This document shows, piece after piece, positions 10,050-17,088 of a stretch of DNA of 64,000 nucleotides (positions are counted from its first letter, which is position 1; each line of letters starts with the position of its first letter). The DNA is taken from contig JBAOKB010000173.1 in the NCBI GenBank assembly GCA_037044905.1, positions 310,001-374,000 on the forward strand, written 5' to 3'. This DNA is from Hortaea werneckii (lineage: Eukaryota > Ascomycota > Dothideomycetes > Mycosphaerellales > Teratosphaeriaceae). A model generated the notes under the pieces. The model was given only the letters and a program-made list of their open reading frames with translations. It was not told the origin of the DNA and did not search any database. The position numbers and the translations under genes are program-made.

Positions 10050-10133
10050 AGCCTAGCTTCGTCCCTGAAGCTTATGATGTCGCTGTCCCCCGCGTTCCTT
10101 TTGTAACAGTTTGTAGCAGTCTTTCTTCCTACG

Positions 10134-10646
10134 ATGTCTCTGCAACTAGAAACTCCTTCTTCCAAGAAAAGACGCTCGCGTCTGGCTGCCGAAATTGAAA
10201 GGAACGGTCGTCCTGTCTTCTTCCCGTGTGAACGTTGTTCTACACACAACCATCTTTGCATCATCATGTCGAACTCAACCAACCTTCGGTGTTCCGAATG
10301 CGTCCGTCAAGGCAAGAAATGCGTCAACATGTCTTGGGAATCCTTAGACCGAACTCGGGAGGAGTACCAGCGCAAGGTGGATGAGGATGAAGAGTTGTTG
10401 GCTACCGTGATGGCTCGGTTAATGCGAAACAAGAAGATCCTTCGTCAAGCTGAAGGTCGGGCGGCTCGGAAAGCCGAATGCCTTGCGTCGGAAATGGATG
10501 CAGAGGGCGCGTTTGAGGCTGAAGAGAATTGTCCTGCGGCGGCTGCTACTGTGGGCCTTACTCCCCTGATGATGGAGACCCTGGGGAATATGGATCAATC
10601 CCTTTCCTTCTCCGGTGGTACTGGTGTAGCAACTTCGGGCAATTAA
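10134..10646 (+). CDS. antisense Zn2Cys6-like protein in retrotransposon copy A
   Basis: This 170-aa protein is encoded on the strand opposite gag-pol, between the 3' LTR and the end of pol; it overlaps the last 89 bp of pol tail-to-tail. Residues about 31-62 hold C-x2-C-x6-C-x10-C-x2-C-x6-C, the canonical spacing of a Gal4-type Zn2Cys6 binuclear cluster, preceded by basic SKKRRSR. A charged helical, possibly coiled-coil region follows (about 70-125). There is no activation or middle domain, so it is far shorter than normal Zn2Cys6 regulators. Between the two copies 26 codons differ before codon 98, and 22 of these are synonymous, which suggests selection on this protein. It could be a regulator of the element or of host genes; that is inference. 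The ATG at 10134 is the first in the frame. Confidence 0.7.
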   Translation: MSLQLETPSSKKRRSRLAAEIERNGRPVFFPCERCSTHNHLCIIMSNSTNLRCSECVRQGKKCVNMSWESLDRTREEYQRKVDEDEELLATVMARLMRNKKILRQAEGRAARKAECLASEMDAEGAFEAEENCPAAAATVGLTPLMMETLGNMDQSLSFSGGTGVATSGN

Positions 10647-13600
10647 GATTGGTAAGTGGTTCCCATGTATTTTCGTCGCTGGGGTATCCTTTCCACTTGA
10701 TGAGGTATCGCTGACTATTCCTGTCGTAGTCTACGATCTTTTCGACTTCATACTCGTCGTCTTCTTGCTCCTGGTAGTGGAACGTGGTTTGCAGCGTGGC
10801 GCTGGGGTGTGCGGGTTCCAACAAGGATATGTGGAACACTGGATGGATCTTTGCGTCCGGTGGAAGCTCGAGTCGGTAGCTGACTGTGCCCTTCTGTTCG
10901 GCAATCAAAAATGGTCCGACTTTGACGTGATCCAATTTCTTTGTCTTCCGCTTTGTTTTCAGGTTCTTCGTCAGAAGATACACCTTATCCCCCTTCTTAA
11001 GCTGAGGTGCCGTTTTTGATTCTTTGAACCGCTGCTTCTGAATTCGCTGTTGCGAATGTCGGATTGCGTCTTGGGCAGTTCTATGTGCCTTTTGTAATTC
11101 TCCGGCCATGACTATGGCTTTGTCGGCTCTTACTGACGTCCTTGGTTCCATGAACATATTGGGTGCTTTTCCATAATTAAGGAAAAATGGCGATTCTCTC
11201 GTTGTCTCTGATGCGTTATTGTTTAACGCCAGTTGCGCCATTGGTAACAATGAAACCCAATTGTTTTGTGCGTAATTGACGTAGTGCCGTAAATATGCTT
11301 CGAGTGACTGATTTGTCCTTTCAGTCTGACCATCTGTCTCTGGGTGGAATGCTGTCGATAACTTGTGCTTGATTCCAATTTGTCCCATAAGAGATTTCCA
11401 GAAATTCGATGTGAACAGCTTATCTCTGTCTGTGATGAAGCTTTCTGGAATTCCATGATGTCTGATTAGCCTGTCCAGTACGAGGTATGCGAGTTCCATA
11501 GCTGCCATTGATTCCTTGCACGGTATGAAATGTGCATACTTGGTCAAGGTGTCTACCATGACAAGTATTGAATCGTAGACGACTCCTGTTGCGGGGTCCT
11601 TGGATGCCGGTAACTTCGTGATGAAGTCCATTGTGACTTCTCTCCATGGTGTATCCGAGGGTTCTCGGAACTGGAGATTGCCATATTTCGCATGTCGTGA
11701 TGCCTTATTCTTCTGGCAACTGTCGCACTGTTTGATGTAGTCGGCAACCTTCTTCCGCATCTGTGGGAAGGTAAAGTTTCGTCTAATCAAATCTGTTGTT
11801 CTGGCTATTCCTGGGTGTCCTGTTGTTTGGCTATCATGGTGGTCTTTGATGCATTCGTGTTCCTTTGCTGGTGGAACCTGGTACTTTCCATGTTCAATCG
11901 GGAATTCTTCTTTGTCGTCCCGTAGTACCTGGAGTATGTTGTTGAACTCCTTTGTATTTGTGGTAAGGCTTCCATTCTTGTTGATTTTGAGCAATGCTTT
12001 CGAAGTTTGCTCTTTGCCTTCCATGTAGTCGCTTCTTCTGCTTAACGCATCTGCGCGCCCATTGTCTTTTCCTGGTGTATACTGGATATCGAACTTGTAT
12101 TGTCCGAGTAGCTCTGACCATCTACAATGTCGACGTGATAGATCCTTGGTAGTTGTAAAGTATTGAAGGTTCTTGTGGTCGGTGTATATCGTCAGTCCTG
12201 TAGCTCCTTCGCAGTAAACTCTCCAGTGTCGCAATGCTGCAACAATTGCTAGCAGTTCCTTGTCGTAAATCTCGTAGTTCTGCTCCGCTGGCGTCATCTT
12301 TCTTGAGTAGTACGCTACTGGGTGTCTTTTGTCGTTATGTTCTTGAGTGAGGCAAGCACCTATTGCTAAATCGGATGCGTCGGTTTCGACTTGTACTGGT
12401 TTCTTTGTATCGAACAGCATGAGCGTTGGTGATTGTATGCATGCTTTCTTAAGTTGTTGGAATGCTTTTTCCTGCTTTTCTGTCCACACGAACTTGATGT
12501 CTTTCTTCGTAAGACTGGTAAGTGGAGTCGCGAGTTTAGAGTATCCTTCGACAAACTTTCGATTGTAGTTTGCGAGTCCTAGAAAGGCTTGGATATCCTT
12601 GACAGTTTTCGGTGTTGGCCATTCCTCGATGGATTGTACTTTCTTAGGGTCCATCTTGATTCCAGTAGTGTTGATGATGAATCCTAGGAATTCGATTTCC
12701 TTCTTGTAGAATTCACATTTCTCGGGTGCGGTCTTGAAGTCCACTGTGCTAAGTCGTTCTAGCACTGCTTGTACGTCTTTGGTGTGTTGTTCTCGGCTTC
12801 CGCGGGTGAAGATTAAGATGTCATCGACATAGGCTATCGTTGTAATGTCGAGTAGGTCTCGTAACACATCGTTGACGAGTTGCTGACACGTCGCTGGGGC
12901 GTTCGTAAGTCCCATTGGCATGACTCGAAATTGATAGAGTCCATAGCGCGTCCTGAAGGCTGTTTTCCATTCTTCTCCCTTAGCCATTCGTACGGCGTAG
13001 AATGCGTCTCGTAGATCAATCTTGGAATACCAGTTTGCTCCGGTAAGTCGATCTTGCATTTCTTCGATGTTAGGTAGTGGATATCGGTTCTTGACCGTGA
13101 CTTCATTGAGTCGTCGATAGTCGATTACCATTCGCAGTTTTCCTCCTTTCTTTGGAACGAACATTGCTGGTGAAGCGGCTGGCGATTGAGATTTCTCTAT
13201 CCATCCCTTGTCGCTCTTTTCTTTCAGCCATCGTCGTTGCTCTTCGAGCTCTTTTTCGGATAACCTGTATAGTGGCCCCCATGGTGGATCTTTGCCGGGC
13301 TGAAGTTGTATTCGGTGATCCCATGGTTGATGTCTAGGTAAGGCGGCTAATCCTTCCTCTTCCTGAAAGAGCGGTTTCCATTTCTTAAACTCTTCAGGGA
13401 TCTCTGGAGGTGCGTTAGTTCTCCCTTTATCTCTCACCTTGTGACCTGGCTGGGCTGGCTCAGTGTCTGCGGAGACCATCTCCTTGCCTATTCTGTCGGA
13501 GTATGTTGTCGGTTGACGTTCTAATTCGCAGAACTGTCTTTCCTCATCTACCATCGCACGCTGTCGATGTATAGGGTGGATGTCGGTAACGCAACCGCAT

Positions 13601-14067
13601 CGCTCAAACTTGAGTACTCTTTTCCTCCAATCTATCAGAGGGTTGTGCTTTTCCAACCAAGGTGTCCCCATCACGATGTCGTGACTGGCCATGTCAACGA
13701 TATCCAGGCTGACAGTCTCGTGGTGCTGTTGGATAGCTAGGACTAGCGGCATTGTTTCGCTGTCCACTTCGGATAGGGATGATCCATCTGCGACCATCAA
13801 TTCGTATCCGCCGTCTTTCTTTCGTCGGGTAGCGATCCCGTTTCGCTGGACAAAGCTGGTCGATATAAAGTTTCCGCTGGCTCCGGAATCGATCATAGCT
13901 TGTGTTGCGTGTCCATTGACAATGCATTTGGTACGGAATACCGGTGCTGCTGATGCTGTGGGAGCTTCGATAATGTTTACTTCCTGGCGACTGCTCCTGT
14001 CGGCAGGGATCCTTCGTTTTTTGAATAGTATCCTGGCGAGTTGGCGTCTTCGAGACAGACTTCCCAT
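10558..14067 (-). CDS. Ty3/gypsy Pol polyprotein, copy A
   Basis: This 1169-codon frame lies -1 relative to gag and is probably made as a Gag-Pol fusion by frameshifting, so the ATG at 14067 need not be used. Domains by residue: aspartic protease with DSG at 60-62; reverse transcriptase with YVDD at 413-416; RNase H starting near TDAS 562-565; integrase zinc-binding part with the C781/C784 pair; integrase core with D814, D880 and E916 (35 residues between the last two, the DD35E spacing). A GPF motif is at 1051-1053 and a chromodomain at about 1105-1145 (YEVEKIVDYD, then YLIKWKGYPS and NTWEP). The chromodomain marks a chromovirus, a lineage known to target integration to particular chromatin. 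No stop or frame break is seen. Confidence 0.96.
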   Translation of the reverse strand: MGSLSRRRQLARILFKKRRIPADRSSRQEVNIIEAPTASAAPVFRTKCIVNGHATQAMIDSGASGNFISTSFVQRNGIATRRKKDGGYELMVADGSSLSEVDSETMPLVLAIQQHHETVSLDIVDMASHDIVMGTPWLEKHNPLIDWRKRVLKFERCGCVTDIHPIHRQRAMVDEERQFCELERQPTTYSDRIGKEMVSADTEPAQPGHKVRDKGRTNAPPEIPEEFKKWKPLFQEEEGLAALPRHQPWDHRIQLQPGKDPPWGPLYRLSEKELEEQRRWLKEKSDKGWIEKSQSPAASPAMFVPKKGGKLRMVIDYRRLNEVTVKNRYPLPNIEEMQDRLTGANWYSKIDLRDAFYAVRMAKGEEWKTAFRTRYGLYQFRVMPMGLTNAPATCQQLVNDVLRDLLDITTIAYVDDILIFTRGSREQHTKDVQAVLERLSTVDFKTAPEKCEFYKKEIEFLGFIINTTGIKMDPKKVQSIEEWPTPKTVKDIQAFLGLANYNRKFVEGYSKLATPLTSLTKKDIKFVWTEKQEKAFQQLKKACIQSPTLMLFDTKKPVQVETDASDLAIGACLTQEHNDKRHPVAYYSRKMTPAEQNYEIYDKELLAIVAALRHWRVYCEGATGLTIYTDHKNLQYFTTTKDLSRRHCRWSELLGQYKFDIQYTPGKDNGRADALSRRSDYMEGKEQTSKALLKINKNGSLTTNTKEFNNILQVLRDDKEEFPIEHGKYQVPPAKEHECIKDHHDSQTTGHPGIARTTDLIRRNFTFPQMRKKVADYIKQCDSCQKNKASRHAKYGNLQFREPSDTPWREVTMDFITKLPASKDPATGVVYDSILVMVDTLTKYAHFIPCKESMAAMELAYLVLDRLIRHHGIPESFITDRDKLFTSNFWKSLMGQIGIKHKLSTAFHPETDGQTERTNQSLEAYLRHYVNYAQNNWVSLLPMAQLALNNNASETTRESPFFLNYGKAPNMFMEPRTSVRADKAIVMAGELQKAHRTAQDAIRHSQQRIQKQRFKESKTAPQLKKGDKVYLLTKNLKTKRKTKKLDHVKVGPFLIAEQKGTVSYRLELPPDAKIHPVFHISLLEPAHPSATLQTTFHYQEQEDDEYEVEKIVDYDRNSQRYLIKWKGYPSDENTWEPLTNLNCPKLLHQYHRRRKGIDPYSPGSPSSGE

Positions 14068-16037
14068 TCAAGGGGTCCGTGTCGTGGGCCTAGGATAACT
14101 TTTCCTTGTGTCATTGATACCTTGACCTGTCCTTTAACAGTGGCTTTGACGTGCCCTAGTATCATGTTTCTCCATATTGGTAGTTGCACTGGTGGTCCCA
14201 TGGGCTTCAGTTCCCATTGTTTTGTGGACTCAGTCAATTTGTGCCGCATTGCCTCCAACGATATGAGGTCTTCTTGATAGGCTTCCTGGATTCGGTGTAA
14301 TTCATGTAGTCGTGCCTTAACGATCTGGATTCGTTCTCTAACACTTCTGGGAATATGGATTCCATCGGGTGTGCCATAACTTCCATCGGGTTGGAATGTA
14401 CTTCCAATTGGTGGTCGTTCTTGCACGTATGCTGCGGCGTCGTAGTCGACGTTGACAAGTCGGTAATTCCAGAACATTGCTCTAATTCGGTTGAGCATGT
14501 TGTCGAATTCGATTGGGTGGAGTCGTCGTTTCCCTTGGATTTTGGGGAATACGGTTTCGAGTTGGTGCATGATGAAGATCATTATTCTTTTGATGGGTTC
14601 AGATCCTTGAATGGTGAATGTCGATACTTCAAGGTCGTCTGGTTCCTCGTCATCTGTATACTCCTCTTCCGATGAACTGTCGTCTTGTGCTGCGACTGTC
14701 TGTGCAATCATTTGTAGTTGTTCCAGGTTTGGTCCCGTTAGTTCTGGTGCGGGATCGTTGTTTTGTGGAGATTCTTCTTCCTCCAGCAGTTCTTCTTCCT
14801 GCTCGGGGGGTGTGTTTTCTTGCAGATCTGCGTCCTCCCAATTTAACGGTGGTGGAGACCTTCCTCTCTGGAAATTCCCTAAGTCTCTCATCTGCTGTAA
14901 TGGCTGCCTACGCATCATCATGTTGATTTCCATCCTAGCCTTGCGCGGCTTCTTGGGATAGTAACCACTTGCTTGCTTGTCGGATTCGTGGGTCTTGCAA
15001 TAGTCATCGTAGCAACCCGTCCAAGACATAGCCTTATGGTTTGGTTCCGTCTTTGGTTCCTCAACAAGTTTCGATACGTCGTAAGCGCCTCGTCCATCGT
15101 TTGCTTCGTCGATGGGTTCCTTCACTAGCATCATGTTGAGCTGCTCCTGCGGTCGCACCTTTCGTCCGCGGCAGTCTCGTGCGTAATGCCCTATCTTATG
15201 GCAATTGTAGCATTCCGGTCCTTCTCGTTTCTTTCCTCTGTTGCTGTTCCCTTGGAACTTCCCTTTACCCTTGGCTCCACGCGTGCCTTTTCCTTTCGGC
15301 TTGCGTTGGATGATATCCAATTCCATGGCATCAGGATCGCGACGAGATCCTCCAGTCCAGCTGGTCGGATTGTAGCCAGATCGTCCGCGATACTGTCCAT
15401 TATGGCGTTTCTCCTGTTGGCGTTCGTACAGCTTATCATCGATCTCGATAGCTGCCATGATCAACCTTTCCAATGTATCCTGTGCTGCACCACTGCGCAT
15501 GAGTTCATCCTTGACGTTATCTTTCAGGCCTCGATAGTACATAGTAGTTAAGGCTTGATCGTTCCAACCAGTCTTGGTCGAATACTCCCTAAACTTGGCC
15601 GTATACTGAGAGGTAGACGTCTTCTGTGTAAGGTGTTGGATGACTCGAATGGCAACTTGTTTGTCATTGCTCAGGCCGTAAATGTTGCGGATGGTTTCGA
15701 CAAAGGTGTTCCAGTCGTTGAAGATTCCTTCGGGGTCTGTGTCCGAAACCAGGGCTTGCTGTAAGCGAGGTCGAATCCATTGTTGAGCCTGTCCCCTAAG
15801 ATAAGAGGATGCAATCATAGTCTTCTTGGTGTCCTGCCTGACCCCTTCCTCCTTGAAAAAGATCATGAGTTGGTGCCAACCGCAATAGCAACAATGGTTG
15901 AGCCAATCATCAAGCTTTGATCGTTCTCCATGAAAGAAGTCCGGTTTGGCGACCTTGACACTGTCATTGGACCTAGCGGGCGTCGTGCTGGTCGGTCGTG
16001 GTTGCACGCTGGAATCGCGTTGATCGTTTGGAGCCAT
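13977..16037 (-). CDS. Gag polyprotein, copy A (with 8-residue insertion)
   Basis: This 686-aa retrotransposon Gag forms the particle and binds RNA. A zinc knuckle is at C276-x2-C-x4-H-x4-C289, following a Lys/Gly-rich basic stretch. An acidic Glu/Asp-rich region lies around residues 405-470. Residues 48-55 (HCCYCGWH) are an insertion absent from copy B. The frame overlaps pol by 91 nt. The start (16037) lies 39 nt inside the 5' LTR boundary and is the first ATG. Confidence 0.93.
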   Translation of the reverse strand: MAPNDQRDSSVQPRPTSTTPARSNDSVKVAKPDFFHGERSKLDDWLNHCCYCGWHQLMIFFKEEGVRQDTKKTMIASSYLRGQAQQWIRPRLQQALVSDTDPEGIFNDWNTFVETIRNIYGLSNDKQVAIRVIQHLTQKTSTSQYTAKFREYSTKTGWNDQALTTMYYRGLKDNVKDELMRSGAAQDTLERLIMAAIEIDDKLYERQQEKRHNGQYRGRSGYNPTSWTGGSRRDPDAMELDIIQRKPKGKGTRGAKGKGKFQGNSNRGKKREGPECYNCHKIGHYARDCRGRKVRPQEQLNMMLVKEPIDEANDGRGAYDVSKLVEEPKTEPNHKAMSWTGCYDDYCKTHESDKQASGYYPKKPRKARMEINMMMRRQPLQQMRDLGNFQRGRSPPPLNWEDADLQENTPPEQEEELLEEEESPQNNDPAPELTGPNLEQLQMIAQTVAAQDDSSSEEEYTDDEEPDDLEVSTFTIQGSEPIKRIMIFIMHQLETVFPKIQGKRRLHPIEFDNMLNRIRAMFWNYRLVNVDYDAAAYVQERPPIGSTFQPDGSYGTPDGIHIPRSVRERIQIVKARLHELHRIQEAYQEDLISLEAMRHKLTESTKQWELKPMGPPVQLPIWRNMILGHVKATVKGQVKVSMTQGKVILGPRHGPLEWEVCLEDANSPGYYSKNEGSLPTGAVARK
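14016..14022 (-). promoter_or_regulatory. -1 ribosomal frameshift slippery site, gag/pol of copy A
   Basis: On the minus strand the heptamer A AAA AAC lies in the gag/pol overlap in the correct X XXY YYZ phase (gag codons TCA AAA AAC). A slip by -1 continues as F-K-K-R-R-I of the pol frame. A downstream pseudoknot or stem was not established. Confidence 0.7.
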
Positions 16038-16076
16038 TGTTGTCTGAGGTACAAAGTTCCTTGAGGGTGTTCAAAG

Positions 16077-16478
16077 TGTTGCGACCCTACGAAGTAGTGT
16101 CACGGGTTTAGAGCTCTTTGGAACAGATGTGTCAAGACAACTGGGTTGTGGGATAACTGATTGTGACAAGGCTGTTGGGTCTCTACCTAACAGTCGGATT
16201 GCAACATGAGTTGAACACACGAACTCCTAATGAGAAGCGTGCCTAGCTATATACATAAGAGATTCGTGTCTTCATGCATCTGGTCGCTTGATCGCTAGTC
16301 GACCAGTCGCTCAGTGATCGCCTGGTCGCTCGTCGACCAGTCGCTCACTTGCACATATGCAGTCGGTCGCCTGCCAAGGCAGCGCTCACCTGCATATTGG
16401 TCACGTGACCCTATCTCGCTTTGGTTCTTACTGGCCAATCGCTTCGGGTCCAACCGTCTCGTGATCGTGTTCGTAACA
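16077..16478 (-). repeat. LTR 2 (402 bp), shared middle LTR
   Basis: It serves as 5' LTR of copy A and 3' LTR of copy B. By eye it equals LTR 3 (22495-22896) and differs from LTR 1 only in the part corresponding to 9788-10036. Confidence 0.95.
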
Positions 16479-16491
16479 CCATCCCCCTTCC
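16479..16491 (-). promoter_or_regulatory. polypurine tract, copy B
   Basis: On the minus strand GGAAGGGGGATGG abuts the 3' LTR, the expected plus-strand primer site. It differs from copy A by one base. Confidence 0.7.
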
Positions 16492-16575
16492 AGCCTAGCT
16501 TCGTCCCTGAAGCTTATGATGTCGCCGTCCCCCGCGTTCCTTTTGTGACAGTTTGTAGCAGTCTCCCTTTCCACG

Positions 16576-17088
16576 ATGTCTCTGCAACCAGAAACTTCTT
16601 CTTCCAAGAAAAGGCGCTCGCGTCTTGCTGCTGAAATTGAAAGGAACGGTCGCCCTGTCTTCTTTCCGTGTGAACGCTGCTCCACACACAATCATCTTTG
16701 CATCATTATGTCGGACTCAACCAACCTTCGGTGTTCCGAATGTGTCCGTCAGGGCAAGAAATGTGTCAACATGTCTTGGGAGTCTCTTGGCCGAACTCGA
16801 GAAGAGTATCAGCGCAAGGTGGATGAGGATGAAGAGCTGTTGGCTACTGTGATGGCTCGGTTGATGCGAAACAAGAAGATCCTTCGTCAAGCTGAAGGTC
16901 GGGCGGCTCGGAAAGCCGAATGCCTTGCGTCGGAAATGGATGCAGAGGGCGCGTTTGAGGCTGAAGAGAATTGTCCTGCGGCGGCTGCTACTGTGGGCCT
17001 TACTCCCCTGATGATGGAGACCCTGGGGAATATGGATCAATCCCTTTCCTTCTCCGGTGGTACTGGTGTAGCAACTTCGGGCAATTAA
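16576..17088 (+). CDS. antisense Zn2Cys6-like protein in retrotransposon copy B
   Basis: It has the same 170-aa product and place as in copy A. Amino-acid differences from copy A are only four: Leu5/Pro, Pro8/Ser, one Asn/Asp between the two halves of the cysteine cluster, and one Asp/Gly after it. All six cluster cysteines and their spacing are kept. The last 73 codons are identical in the two copies. Confidence 0.7.
   Translation: MSLQPETSSSKKRRSRLAAEIERNGRPVFFPCERCSTHNHLCIIMSDSTNLRCSECVRQGKKCVNMSWESLGRTREEYQRKVDEDEELLATVMARLMRNKKILRQAEGRAARKAECLASEMDAEGAFEAEENCPAAAATVGLTPLMMETLGNMDQSLSFSGGTGVATSGN

Larger units (their letters stand above)
9635..16478 (-). mobile_element. Ty3/gypsy chromovirus, copy A (shares LTR 16077-16478 with copy B)
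   Basis: Reading on the minus strand: 5' LTR 16077-16478, gag, pol in the -1 frame, an opposing ORF, polypurine tract, 3' LTR 9635-10036. The internal part is 6040 bp. LTRs begin TGTT and end AACA. Order of domains: gag with CCHC knuckle, protease, reverse transcriptase, RNase H, integrase, chromodomain. gag and pol are open, so the copy may be active or recent. The 3' LTR differs from the 5' LTR at about 35 positions, all in its U3-side 250 bp, which is not expected of one insertion event. No canonical tRNA primer site (TGG...) follows the 5' LTR; the sequence there reads CTTTGAACACC. Copy B adjoins directly. Confidence 0.95.

Noticed and set aside
16030..16076. Self-priming site for the retrotransposon
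   Set aside because: The sequence after the 5' LTR lacks a tRNA-type TGG, and a similar stretch in the LTR (CTTTGGAACA) lies too far past the likely transcription start and needs a bulge; not enough to claim self-priming.
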